Positions 7,332-15,573 of a DNA stretch of 64,000 nucleotides are shown piece by piece (position 1 is the stretch's first letter; the number at the start of each line of letters is the position of its first letter). The notes beneath the pieces were generated by a model, which had not been told where the DNA came from, did no database searches, and worked only from the letters and a program-made list of their open reading frames with translations. The translations under genes and the position numbers were made by a program. The stretch lies in the NCBI RefSeq assembly GCF_000174415.1, contig NZ_ACJM01000005.1:1-64000 (forward strand), given 5' to 3'. This DNA comes from Dethiobacter alkaliphilus AHT 1. Lineage in GTDB: Bacteria > Bacillota > Dethiobacteria > Dethiobacterales > Dethiobacteraceae.

Positions 7332-8420
7332 ATGAGGCGCAAAATTATTATGTTAATGCTATTGCCGGCGCTGATGTTGTTATTAGCCGGCTGTAATGAG
7401 ATTGAGGAAACCTTTGCAACGGATAGCCAGCCGCCAGGAATAAAAGAAGAAGAGACAAATTCCGGCGATGATTTAACGACTGAGGATGATGCGTCAGATG
7501 AGCAAGAAAATGCAAAAGAGGATGCAGAGAAAGAAGAGGAAACAGAGGGTAAGGAGGAAAAGGAGAGAGAAAGCATACCAGAAGACAGGGAGGAAGAAAT
7601 AGAATACAGAGTCAAAAAAGGAGACACCCTAACTAAAATTGCGGCCAGGTACCATGTTGAAACAGAGGCAATAATTAATAAAAATGAACTGCACAATCCC
7701 AATTTAATTAAGGCGGGAGAGTTGCTCGTAATACCACCGCCAGGGGTGGAAATACCTGTTCCTGATTCTCTGAAGAGGCAGAAAGCAGAACAACCTGCTT
7801 TGCGGGAGGGGGGCAATAAACCGGCAGAATTAGATTTTAAAAGAATGTCGGCAGCTCAGCTTATTAACGCGCTCTCATATATGAAAATGCCCATCAAGGG
7901 GGCAGCTGTAACCTCAGTAAACGGACAGTTACCTAATGCCCCACGTAGCTATCGTAACGGTGTGCATGAAGGGTTGGACTTTTACAATACTGCAGGAAAG
8001 TCTGTACGGGCGGTGGCGGATGGGAAAATAATCCGGGCTGATCATGACTTTAAAGAGATGACGCCAAAAGAGTATGATAAAGCCATAGAAAGGGCAATGG
8101 CAGCCAGTATTACCCCGGAGGAGATTTTGGACAAGCTGCGCGGAATGCAAGTTTGGATTGAACATAAGGATGGTGTAGTGACCAGATATTGTCACCTGGA
8201 TAGTATTTCTTCCGATGTGAAGGTCGGCCAAAGCGTAAGTCAGGGGCAAACAATTGGCAAGGTGGGCAACACAGGTACAAAAAACTCTGTGGTTGGGGAA
8301 AATTTAAGTGCCAGTGGTGCGCCGCATTTACATTTTGAAATCTGGTATCAAGGGGCTTTCCTGGGCCAGGGCCGTCCTTTAAGTGAAGTGCGCAAGATTT
8401 ATACGCAAGTTTTAAGGTAA
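7332..8420 (+). CDS. LysM-M23 family lipoprotein peptidase
   Basis: 362-residue exported lipoprotein. The signal peptide ends in lipobox LLAGC with Cys21 as the lipidated residue. A very acidic, Glu-rich linker follows (about residues 35-90), then a LysM domain beginning YRVKKGDTLTKIAARYHVE for peptidoglycan binding. The C-terminal M23 domain has zinc ligands in HEGLDF and HLHFE. An insertion rich in Glu and Lys (DFKEMTPKEYDKAIERAMAA) splits the M23 core. It probably cuts cell-wall peptide cross-links outside the membrane, perhaps in sporulation or growth. It is a single-gene unit between terminators, with an AGGAGG ribosome binding site. Confidence 0.88.
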   Translation: MRRKIIMLMLLPALMLLLAGCNEIEETFATDSQPPGIKEEETNSGDDLTTEDDASDEQENAKEDAEKEEETEGKEEKERESIPEDREEEIEYRVKKGDTLTKIAARYHVETEAIINKNELHNPNLIKAGELLVIPPPGVEIPVPDSLKRQKAEQPALREGGNKPAELDFKRMSAAQLINALSYMKMPIKGAAVTSVNGQLPNAPRSYRNGVHEGLDFYNTAGKSVRAVADGKIIRADHDFKEMTPKEYDKAIERAMAASITPEEILDKLRGMQVWIEHKDGVVTRYCHLDSISSDVKVGQSVSQGQTIGKVGNTGTKNSVVGENLSASGAPHLHFEIWYQGAFLGQGRPLSEVRKIYTQVLR

Positions 8421-8462
8421 ACCAGGAGCAAGGTAAGAAATAAGCACAAAAGGAGTCACCGC

Positions 8463-8495
8463 AAAAAACGACCGTCTCCAAATGAGGCGGTCGTC
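8463..8495. terminator. Terminator between convergent genes
   Basis: ACGACCGTCTC pairs with GAGGCGGTCGT around CAAAT. The six-base T tail is on the minus strand, so it mainly serves the UPF0126 gene; the hairpin can also stop plus-strand transcription. Confidence 0.75.
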
Positions 8496-8551
8496 TCTAT
8501 ATGCTTTAGTATTATAATCTAAAGCGCACAAAAAGCACCTTGTCTGTGAAG

Positions 8552-9154
8552 TTAATGGGGGCGCGGCAGCTTCCAGCCAAAACGAATGGCCAGCACCCGC
8601 AGGACTATGACCAGGAGGGTAGTGACAGCCATGGTAGCGTTTTGGGGTGCCTGCAGTGAATTTAAGGCCAGATAGGTTATGCCACCTAATATACAGCTCA
8701 CGGCATAAAAATCCCTGGTGAGCACAAAGGGAATTTCGCCGGCCAACACATCGCGGATCATGCCACCGGCTACTGCTGTGATGGTGCCCAGGATTACTGC
8801 ACTGGTGGCGGTAATATCCACCGACAAGGCTCGGGTCACACCAATGGTGACAAAGGTGCCCAGTCCCACCGCATCGGCCAGAAGGACAATGGACTTGATG
8901 CGCAGCAAGTACTCCACAAACAGGTAGGTAAAGAGGGAGCCGATAATTGCCACGTAAAAATAAACGTCCTGCCGAAAAACAAACGGTGGGAACTGCCCGA
9001 TTAGCACTTCGCGGAGAGTACCGCCGCCGATGGCCGTCACAGTGCCCAGGACAATTATGCCAAACAGATCCATATTTTTTTTGACTCCCACCATGGCACC
9101 GGATACGGCAAAGAAAAAGGTGCCGGCCATATCTAAAAAGAACAGTAAACCCAT
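8552..9154 (-). CDS. UPF0126 / TRIC-like membrane protein
   Basis: 200-residue membrane protein with about seven hydrophobic segments. It has two repeats of the UPF0126 domain, each with a glycine-rich motif followed by an R/D pair: GTVTAIGGGTLREVLIG and GTITAVAGGMIRDVLAGE. The family is related to trimeric intracellular cation (TRIC) channels, and bacterial members have been proposed to carry ions or small metabolites. The ATG at 9154 has AAGGAGAT upstream on its strand. The frame extends 25 codons further without a ribosome binding site, so the shorter start is chosen. It is a lone gene on the minus strand. Confidence 0.88.
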   Translation of the reverse strand: MGLLFFLDMAGTFFFAVSGAMVGVKKNMDLFGIIVLGTVTAIGGGTLREVLIGQFPPFVFRQDVYFYVAIIGSLFTYLFVEYLLRIKSIVLLADAVGLGTFVTIGVTRALSVDITATSAVILGTITAVAGGMIRDVLAGEIPFVLTRDFYAVSCILGGITYLALNSLQAPQNATMAVTTLLVIVLRVLAIRFGWKLPRPH

Positions 9155-9300
9155 AAAATCATCTCCTTGTGATTGAAAGAAATTCCTTTCTCTTTGTTGA
9201 AATTCCTGCCAAGGAGTATGTATTGGCAAAATGACACTAATAAATTTGTATTATTTGCCTTTTAAAGGTAAAATGAAAGGTGACTGTTTTGGAGGACATG

Positions 9301-9996
9301 ATGATTCATTATACATTTTTACCAACTGTACCGGGAGTATTTGTGCGCCGCTTAAACCGCTTTGTGGCTGAAGTGGAATATGGGGGTCAGTTATGGCAGG
9401 CCCATATAGCCACCTCAGGCAGGCTGGGAGAGCTGCTTGTGCCCGGTGCCGAAGTTTTGCTGGAGAAAAGTGCAAAAAAAAACAGGCGCACCGCTTATAG
9501 CTTGCGGGTTGTGCGTTATCAGGGGGTGTGGGTTTCCATCGATGCCCAGATTCCCAACCGGTTGGTGGCCAAAGGACTGCAGGAAGGACTCCTGCCGCCT
9601 TTTGCAGAGTGCGAATTTATTCGCAGTGAGCCCGCTTATGCCGGCGGACGGTTCGACTTTCTCCTCTCCGATGCGGGGCAGGCCACCTATGTGGAGGTCA
9701 AGTCGGTTACGCTGGTGGAAGAAAAGGTAGGTTTGTTTCCCGATGCTCCCACCGAGCGCGGTCGCCGTCATCTGCAGCATTTGGGGGAGTTGGCCAAAGG
9801 AGGCTGCCGCTGTGCGGTAATCTTTGTTATTCAGCGAGATGATGCGGAAGCCTTTACCCCTAATGAACGCACCGATCCGGCTTTTGCCGGGGAGTTGAGG
9901 CAGGCGGTTGCCCACGGTGTGGAAGCTTTTGCCTATCGCTGTCAGGTGCGTCCCGCCGGAATTACCCTGACGGAGTCTGTGCCTGTTTTAGTCTGA
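9301..9996 (+). CDS. sfsA: SfsA family DNA-binding / nuclease protein
   Basis: 231-residue SfsA (sugar fermentation stimulation) protein. The N-terminal OB-like part includes HIATSGRLGELLVPG. The C-terminal part has RFDFLL, YVEVKSVTL and FPDAPTERGRRHL, matching a restriction-endonuclease-like D...ExK core. Family members bind DNA and some cleave nucleic acid; the link to sugar metabolism is indirect. GGAGG at 9291-9295 favours the ATG at 9301 over the adjacent ATG at 9298 and a GTG at 9280. A phosphoribosyltransferase gene follows after 29 bases, probably in the same transcript. Confidence 0.9.
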   Translation: MIHYTFLPTVPGVFVRRLNRFVAEVEYGGQLWQAHIATSGRLGELLVPGAEVLLEKSAKKNRRTAYSLRVVRYQGVWVSIDAQIPNRLVAKGLQEGLLPPFAECEFIRSEPAYAGGRFDFLLSDAGQATYVEVKSVTLVEEKVGLFPDAPTERGRRHLQHLGELAKGGCRCAVIFVIQRDDAEAFTPNERTDPAFAGELRQAVAHGVEAFAYRCQVRPAGITLTESVPVLV

Positions 9997-10025
9997 AGAT
10001 TAACTTCTTTGCGGAGGTGCTGTGA

Positions 10026-10685
10026 GTGATAACCCGTTATCGCAATCGCCGGGAAGCCGGAGAAATTCTGGCCCGGGAACTTGAAGGCTATAAGAATTAC
10101 GACACAGTAATATATGCTGTGCCCAGAGGTGGTGTTCCTGTGGCGCTGCCGGTGGCAGATGCTTTGGATTCCCAGTTGGACCTTATTATCCCCCGGAAAA
10201 TTCCCGCTCCCCATCAGCCGGAAGTTGCCATCGGTGCGGTCTGCGAGGACGGAGAGGTGCTGTTGGACCCTTATTTGGTTCAGCGACTGGGAATTAGTGA
10301 TGAGTATATCAATGAAGCGGCAGCCCGTGAAGTGTCGGAAATCAAGAGGCGCCTGCAGGCTTACCGCGGCAAGCGACCCGTCACCGATTTGTCCGGGCGC
10401 ACAGCCATGGTTATTGATGACGGAGTTGCTACCGGTTTTACCATCACCGCCGCGCTGCAGTCCATCTCTCGCCGTGGTCCCAGGGAATTGGTCCTGGCCG
10501 TTCCCGTGGCCCCGCCGGATACGGTGGAGACTCTCTCTCAGGAAGTGGACCGTATTTATTGCCCGCTGCAGCCGGAAAATTTTTATGCTGTGGGCCAATT
10601 TTATGATGATTTCAACCAGTTGACAGATGACGAAATTAGTCGGATGCTGCAGAAAAGGGAAACGCAGTACCCGGGTCGAACGTAA
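10026..10685 (+). CDS. Phosphoribosyltransferase family protein
   Basis: 219-residue protein with a type I PRPP-binding motif, MVIDDGVATGFT, at about residues 128-139. The N-terminal flexible-loop region is AVPRGGVPVALPVADAL. It belongs to the predicted phosphoribosyltransferases often found beside hydrolases or dienelactone-hydrolase genes; the base acceptor is unknown. The GTG start follows GCGGAGGTG. It lies between sfsA and a beta-CASP nuclease, all co-directional with short gaps. Confidence 0.85.
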   Translation: MITRYRNRREAGEILARELEGYKNYDTVIYAVPRGGVPVALPVADALDSQLDLIIPRKIPAPHQPEVAIGAVCEDGEVLLDPYLVQRLGISDEYINEAAAREVSEIKRRLQAYRGKRPVTDLSGRTAMVIDDGVATGFTITAALQSISRRGPRELVLAVPVAPPDTVETLSQEVDRIYCPLQPENFYAVGQFYDDFNQLTDDEISRMLQKRETQYPGRT

Positions 10686-10728
10686 GATATAGAGAGAAAA
10701 GCCCCTGCTAGGGGAAATGGAGGCTAAA

Positions 10729-12324
10729 ATGAAACTTACATTTTGCGGAGGCGCCAGAACGGTGACCGGTTCCGCCTTTTTGCTGGAAGCGGCGGGGAAA
10801 AAGTTGCTCATCGATTGCGGCCTGTTTCAGGGAGGAAAACGCCTGCGGGCCAGAAACTTCAGTCAGTATCCATATAATCCTGCGGAAATAGATTATATTA
10901 TTTTGACCCATGCGCATATAGACCATTCGGGCCTGATTCCCCGCCTGGTAAAAGACGGCTTTCGCGGCCGAGTTTTGGCCACTCCGGCCACCACGGACCT
11001 GGCAAAAATAATGCTGCCCGACAGCGGCCACATTCAAATGATGGAGGCCGAGTGGACCAATCGCAAAAATAAACGGGCCGGGCGGCCTGAGGCTGACCCG
11101 CTGTATACTGTGGAAGATGCGGAAAAGGCACTTAACTATTTCGACAGTATCCCCTATTACCAGCAGGAAAATCTGTCAGAGGATATTATCCTTAAATTTT
11201 ATGATGCCGGCCATATTCTGGGCTCTGCCATTACCGAGCTGATAATTACCGAAAACGGTAAGCCGGAAACGGTGGTATTTACAGGTGATTTGGGCAAGTC
11301 AAATCAGCCCATTATCCGCGACCCCGATGTGCTGGAAGAGGCGGATTACCTGATTATTGAGGGAACTTACGGTACAAGGGATCATGAAGAGGAAGAGCAG
11401 AAGCTGGAAAAACTGCAAACCCTGATTCATGAGACGGTGAACAAGCAGGGTAACATTGTGGTACCATCCTTTGCGGTGGGGCGTACTCAGGAAATGCTCT
11501 ATTTTATGAGCCGGCTGATGCGCGACCATAAGATTCCCAACATTCCCATTTATATCGACAGTCCGCTGGCTATTTCCGCCACCGAGATTTTTTCCCGTCA
11601 TCCTGAATGTTTTGATTTGCAGATGCGCCAGCTTTTGCACAGCGGCCAGGATCCTTTCCATTTTCCCGAGGCCATATTCACACAAACTGCGGAAGAATCA
11701 CAAAAAATTAACCGTCTTCCCGGCGGGGCCATGATTATCTCCGCCAGCGGCATGGCCGATGCGGGACGGATCAAGCATCATCTCAAACACAACCTGTGGC
11801 GGGAGGAATCCACCGTGCTTTTCGTGGGTTACCAGGCCGAAGGGACATTAGGTCGCCGCATCCGGGAAGGGCGCAAAAAAGTAAAGATTTTTGGCGAAGA
11901 AATCATGGTTAGGGCCCGCATCGAGGCCATTGACGGGTTCAGTGCCCATGCAGACCGGACGGAACTTTTAAAATGGCTTGGCAAATTTCAGCAGATGCCC
12001 AAGCAGGTTATTCTGGTTCACGGTGAAGAAGACGTGCTGACGTCCTTCTCCGCTGAGATTGAAAAAAAATTCGAGGTCTCCACCTATATACCCAACTATA
12101 TGGAGACCATGGAATTAAAGCCTCTGCCCGAAGAAGTGGAAGACACTTCTCAGGTGATGGCCAAGTTGAAAGCGCGGGAGCTTTTGCGGGAGTGGCTGGA
12201 CTTTTCCGAGGAATTTACCTCCCGTCTGGAGCTGGCCCTGTTGGAAGAGGACGATGAAGAGCGGCTTATTCAGTTGGAAAAAGAGCTGGAATCCATCAAA
12301 GGTTGTTTGGTGGAAAACTTTTAA
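10729..12324 (+). CDS. Beta-CASP metallo-beta-lactamase RNase-like protein
   Basis: 531-residue MBL-fold protein with a beta-CASP domain and C-terminal RNA-specificity (RMMBL) segment. The metal motif HAHIDHSG is near residue 63, other MBL ligands lie in YDAGHILGSA and VVFTGDLGK, and the RMMBL part holds DGFSAHADRTEL and ILVHGEED. Homologues are often annotated as mRNA 3'-end processing-like exonucleases. A charged C-terminal helix (about residues 470-531) is extra. The ATG at 10729 has TGGAGG five bases upstream; an in-frame ATG at 10717 lies before that site and is less likely. fabZ follows after 21 bases. Confidence 0.88.
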   Translation: MKLTFCGGARTVTGSAFLLEAAGKKLLIDCGLFQGGKRLRARNFSQYPYNPAEIDYIILTHAHIDHSGLIPRLVKDGFRGRVLATPATTDLAKIMLPDSGHIQMMEAEWTNRKNKRAGRPEADPLYTVEDAEKALNYFDSIPYYQQENLSEDIILKFYDAGHILGSAITELIITENGKPETVVFTGDLGKSNQPIIRDPDVLEEADYLIIEGTYGTRDHEEEEQKLEKLQTLIHETVNKQGNIVVPSFAVGRTQEMLYFMSRLMRDHKIPNIPIYIDSPLAISATEIFSRHPECFDLQMRQLLHSGQDPFHFPEAIFTQTAEESQKINRLPGGAMIISASGMADAGRIKHHLKHNLWREESTVLFVGYQAEGTLGRRIREGRKKVKIFGEEIMVRARIEAIDGFSAHADRTELLKWLGKFQQMPKQVILVHGEEDVLTSFSAEIEKKFEVSTYIPNYMETMELKPLPEEVEDTSQVMAKLKARELLREWLDFSEEFTSRLELALLEEDDEERLIQLEKELESIKGCLVENF

Positions 12325-12345
12325 GTGCAGTTAAGGAGGAGTTTT

Positions 12346-12780
12346 ATGTCACAGGAGTGGGATATTCAGTCGGTTTTGCCCCACCGCTACCCTTTTTTGC
12401 TGGTGGATAAAATGTTGGATGTTGTGCCGGGCCAGTCGGCCAAAGGCATGAAGAATGTAACCATTAACGAGCCTTTTTTTCAGGGGCACTTTCCCGGCTA
12501 CCCGGTGATGCCCGGAGTGCTTATTGTGGAGGCCATGGCCCAGGTTGGCGCCTTTGCCATTCTCAGCATGGAGGGAAATGACGATAAGCTGGCGCTTTTT
12601 ACCGGCATTGACAACCTGCGTTTTAAAAAGCAGGTGGTACCCGGCGATACCCTGGTATTGGAGATGGAGATTCAGAAAATCCGCGGGCCGGTGGGCAAGG
12701 GGCGCGGCACAGCCACTGTGGAAGGCAAAGTGGTGGCCTCCGGCGATTTAATGTTTGCCTTGGTGGATAAGGAACAATAA
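12346..12780 (+). CDS. fabZ: 3-hydroxyacyl-ACP dehydratase FabZ
   Basis: 144-residue hot-dog-fold dehydratase of type II fatty-acid synthesis, removing water from 3-hydroxyacyl-ACP. Visible motifs are [13 protein letters not shown], the catalytic-His loop [14 protein letters not shown] and the catalytic Glu in VEAMAQ. The length is normal. AAGGAGG (12333-12339) fixes the ATG at 12346. It is separate from any other fab gene, downstream of the beta-CASP gene and upstream of the SAM riboswitch. Confidence 0.95.
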   Translation: MSQEWDIQSVLPHRYPFLLVDKMLDVVPGQSAKGMKNVTINEPFFQGHFPGYPVMPGVLIVEAMAQVGAFAILSMEGNDDKLALFTGIDNLRFKKQVVPGDTLVLEMEIQKIRGPVGKGRGTATVEGKVVASGDLMFALVDKEQ

Positions 12781-12788
12781 AAAAATAT

Positions 12789-12817
12789 TTGACAACCATA
12801 TCCATATCCTTTATTAT
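12789..12817 (+). promoter_or_regulatory. Sigma-A promoter of the metK riboswitch transcript
   Basis: Perfect TTGACA (12789-12794), 17-base spacer, TATTAT (12812-12817). Transcription would begin about 30 bases before the riboswitch aptamer. Confidence 0.8.
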
Positions 12818-12851
12818 TTAATCTGGAGCTTGTGAATAATACAATTAAATA

Positions 12852-13006
12852 CTCTTATCAAGAGAAGGTGGAGGGACTGGCCCGATGAAACCCGGCAACC
12901 GGACACGCGTCGCGGTGCTAATTCCAGCAGGGAGTGAAACCCTGATAGATAAGAGAGGTTACTTCTCAAATAAGAACCTCTTTCATCGAAAGAGGTTCTT
13001 TTATTT
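12852..13006 (+). promoter_or_regulatory. SAM-I (S-box) riboswitch with terminator
   Basis: The aptamer spans 12852-12955. P1 is CTCTTATC with GATAAGAG, and the conserved cores GATGAAACCCGGCAACC and GGTGCTAATTCCAGCAG are present. A terminator stem AAGAACCTCTTTC / GAAAGAGGTTCTT (12972-13000) followed by TTATTT comes next. AGAGGTT (12953-12959), at the 3' side of P1, can instead pair with AACCTCT in the terminator, giving the usual antiterminator. High SAM should therefore stop transcription of metK. Confidence 0.97.
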
Positions 13007-13058
13007 GTCTGCAGTGTAATTTTTGCACAATGAGTAAAACTAAACCAAGGGGGTATGA

Positions 13059-14258
13059 ATGATGGGCAAAAACTTTTTATTTACCTCGGAATCGGTCACC
13101 GAAGGGCATCCTGATAAAGTCTGTGACCAGATTTCCGATGCCATACTGGATGCTATCTTTGCGCAGGATCCTACAGCGCGGGTGGCGGCGGAGACTTCTG
13201 TAACCACCGGCCTGGTGTTGGTAGCGGGTGAAATCACCACATCCTGCTATGTGGACATTGCCAAAATTGTGCGTAAGACCGTAAAGGATATCGGGTATAC
13301 CCGGGCCAAATATGGTTTTGACGGCGATACCTGTGCTGTTTTAACCTCCATTGATGAACAGTCTCCGGACATTGCCATGGGTGTTGACCGTTGTTTTGAA
13401 GCCAAGGCGGGCAATTACTCCGAAGAAGAACTGGAAGCAATCGGAGCCGGTGACCAGGGCATGATGTTTGGCTATGCCTGTAATGAAACGCCGGAGCTGA
13501 TGCCCCTGCCCATTGCCATGGCTCACAAACTGGCGCGGCAGCTGGCAGCGGTGCGCAAAGACGGTACCTTCCCGTACCTTCGTCCCGATGGAAAAACTCA
13601 GGTGACGGTAAGATACGAGGACGGTAAGCCGGTGGGCATTGACACCATCGTAGTGTCTACCCAGCATCAGGAAGATGTGTCCCTGGATATCATTAAAAGA
13701 GATGTGTTGGAAGCGGTGGTACATAAAATTGTACCCGCAGAATACCTGAGCAAAGACACTCAGTACTATGTAAACCCCACAGGACGCTTTGTGGTGGGTG
13801 GCCCGCAGGGTGACGCCGGCCTCACCGGCCGGAAAATTATTGTGGATACTTACGGTGGTTATGCCCGCCATGGCGGCGGCGCGTTCTCCGGTAAGGATCC
13901 GACAAAAGTGGACCGTTCCGCCGCTTACGCAGCCCGTTATGTGGCTAAGAACGTGGTGGCCGCAGGCCTGGCCGATAAGTGTGAAGTTCAGCTGGCTTAT
14001 GCCATTGGTGTGGCCCGTCCCCTCTCCTTAATGGTGGAAACCTTCGGCACCGCCAAGATCGCCGAAGAAAAAATTGAAGCACTGATTAATCAGCACTTTG
14101 ATCTGCGTCCGGCAGCCATTATCCAAAACCTGGAGCTGCGCCGGCCCATTTACCAGCCCGTTGCCGCTTATGGCCATTTCGGCCGTGATGATTTGGACCT
14201 CCCCTGGGAAAAAACAGATAAAGCCGCTTTGCTTAAAGACGAAGCCGGCCTGAAGTAA
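13059..14258 (+). CDS. metK: S-adenosylmethionine synthase
   Basis: 399-residue MetK, forming S-adenosylmethionine from methionine and ATP. Signatures include [13 protein letters not shown] near the N-terminus, [12 protein letters not shown], and the glycine-rich loop [20 protein letters not shown]. The length and gene order are standard. AAGGGGG upstream allows ATG 13059 or the next codon, 13062. It is regulated by the SAM riboswitch directly upstream, so product feedback is expected. The gene ends at a shared bidirectional terminator. Confidence 0.97.
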   Translation: MMGKNFLFTSESVTEGHPDKVCDQISDAILDAIFAQDPTARVAAETSVTTGLVLVAGEITTSCYVDIAKIVRKTVKDIGYTRAKYGFDGDTCAVLTSIDEQSPDIAMGVDRCFEAKAGNYSEEELEAIGAGDQGMMFGYACNETPELMPLPIAMAHKLARQLAAVRKDGTFPYLRPDGKTQVTVRYEDGKPVGIDTIVVSTQHQEDVSLDIIKRDVLEAVVHKIVPAEYLSKDTQYYVNPTGRFVVGGPQGDAGLTGRKIIVDTYGGYARHGGGAFSGKDPTKVDRSAAYAARYVAKNVVAAGLADKCEVQLAYAIGVARPLSLMVETFGTAKIAEEKIEALINQHFDLRPAAIIQNLELRRPIYQPVAAYGHFGRDDLDLPWEKTDKAALLKDEAGLK

Positions 14259-14270
14259 AAACCGTATTTT

Positions 14271-14302
14271 AAAAGGGTGACGCATTTTGCGTCACCCTTT
14301 AA
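14271..14302. terminator. Bidirectional terminator after metK
   Basis: AAAGGGTGACGCA pairs perfectly with TGCGTCACCCTTT around a two-base loop. It serves metK (plus) and the lipoprotein gene (minus). Confidence 0.88.
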
Positions 14303-14709
14303 TCGTTTTCAGGCAGTTTATCAATGAAGCGCTCTACGGCTTCAATATCCAGTTGCGGTTCTAAAATTTCGTATTCTGTACCGTTAATTTCTAGTGGTTT
14401 TGCAAAGGTAATTTGAAAGGCCTTCTCACCGTTTTCGTAAAACTCCGCTGCCCACCGATCCTCTGTACGCTCCTGTTGATCGCTGCTTTCCTGCAGGACA
14501 AAGTCTTCCAGATACCCGGTGAATTCCCAGATCTTTAATCTGTCTTCCGTCACTATACTTTCACCGGACGTACTGTGGACAAAGACGATTTTTGTGATAC
14601 TTCCCAAATCGGTATCCGTAATTTCTTGTATGGTATTTTCCTGTGGGGTGCAACCCACAAGAAACAGGCTGCAGATGATAAACAATAGTATGTATTTTCT
14701 CAGAATCAA
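14299..14709 (-). CDS. Small predicted lipoprotein, unknown function
   Basis: 136-residue protein beginning MILRKYILLFIICSLFLVGC: a short signal peptide with lipobox LVGC, Cys20 being the lipidated residue. The mature part is acidic and contains IWEFTGYLEDFVLQ and FAKPLEINGTEYEIL, suggesting a beta-rich domain. I do not recognise the family. It is a single gene on the minus strand, convergent with metK. The start ATG at 14709 has a weak AGGGGCGG-type upstream site. Confidence 0.7.
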   Translation of the reverse strand: MILRKYILLFIICSLFLVGCTPQENTIQEITDTDLGSITKIVFVHSTSGESIVTEDRLKIWEFTGYLEDFVLQESSDQQERTEDRWAAEFYENGEKAFQITFAKPLEINGTEYEILEPQLDIEAVERFIDKLPEND

Positions 14710-14919
14710 TGCCGCCCCTCCCTACTGTATGAACAGTGCCGCTATATTATAGATGCATTTAAAGACAAAAAGGTTCCAGTGAATAACAAAAAATTTCCAA
14801 ATATATTTTGTGCCCTGGCAAAAAGCTGTTATATGTTTAGTAAAGTTAATTATAAAAATGCTGGTTTCCTACTTAGGGTGTCCAGTTATTATTTGTTGCC
14901 TGTTGCTAAGCAAACTCCT

Positions 14920-14938
14920 TATTTGTCGCGGACAAATA
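14920..14938. promoter_or_regulatory. Perfect 8-bp inverted repeat upstream of DUF1659 gene
   Basis: TATTTGTC and GACAAATA are exact inverted repeats separated by GCG. The size and symmetry suit a dimeric regulator's operator. It lies 56 bases before the DUF1659 start within 280 bases that otherwise hold no gene. Confidence 0.45.
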
Positions 14939-14993
14939 TTCCAATATATACTCACAATGCAAGATGATAAAGGCAAAAAGGGAGGTGAGCAAG

Positions 14994-15218
14994 ATGGCTG
15001 TGATTTTGGAAAAGAATTATTCACGCTGTCAGGTTACCCTGGAAAACGGCATTGACAACGAAGGCAATCCCATTTTTGTCAGCCGCACTTTCGGCAGAAT
15101 AGATCCGGAAACAACGCATCAGGATCTGTATGATGTGATGCAGGCTCTTTTGGAGCTGCAGGAGCTGCCGGTACGTGTTCTGCGGCGGTTGGATGACGGT
15201 GAACTGATTGTAGAGTAA
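14994..15218 (+). CDS. DUF1659 domain protein
   Basis: 74-residue protein matching DUF1659, a small family found in Bacilli and Clostridia next to DUF2922 genes. It begins MAVILEKNYSRCQVTLENG and continues with NPIFVSRTFGRIDPETTHQDLYDVMQALLELQ. The function is unknown. The ATG at 14994 has an excellent GGGAGGTGA (14980-14988). It is followed after 27 bases by the DUF2922 gene, its usual partner. Confidence 0.88.
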   Translation: MAVILEKNYSRCQVTLENGIDNEGNPIFVSRTFGRIDPETTHQDLYDVMQALLELQELPVRVLRRLDDGELIVE

Positions 15219-15245
15219 AAAAAGCGCTGTCAGAAAGGAGGTGAC

Positions 15246-15467
15246 GTGGTGGAAACCACTTTACAACTAATATTCAGAAATGAGGAAGGTTCACTGTTTA
15301 CCATCAACCTTCCTTTCCCCAAGGAAGACCTGACCGAAGCCCAGCTGGCCGCAGCCATGGATGAGGTTATCGCTAAAAACATCTTTCGCAGCACCGGCGG
15401 GCCCTTGGTGCAAAAGGTCCGGGTCAGAAAAACTGCCCGTGAAGTAACCGAGCTGGTCTCGTTTTAA
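15246..15467 (+). CDS. DUF2922 domain protein
   Basis: 73-residue protein of the DUF2922 family, beginning VETTLQLIFRNEEGS and including INLPFPKEDLTEAQLAAAMDEVI. Its function is unknown; it is nearly always paired with DUF1659. The start is one of two consecutive GTG codons (15246 or 15249) behind AGAAAGGAGGTGA. recD2 follows, about 106 bases downstream. Confidence 0.85.
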   Translation: MVETTLQLIFRNEEGSLFTINLPFPKEDLTEAQLAAAMDEVIAKNIFRSTGGPLVQKVRVRKTAREVTELVSF

Positions 15468-15573
15468 AATAATGAGCCCGAAAAACGGGAGGTCTGCCTC
15501 CCGTACATATGTTTGTTGCTACTGGGCAGGAGAACGACACTTCGTGTTGAATACATCAAGCGGAGGGGAAACA

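Noticed and set aside
9942-10811. A 289-codon minus-strand frame opposite the phosphoribosyltransferase gene
   Set aside because: The plus-strand gene has a PRPP motif and a good ribosome binding site; the antisense product shows neither.
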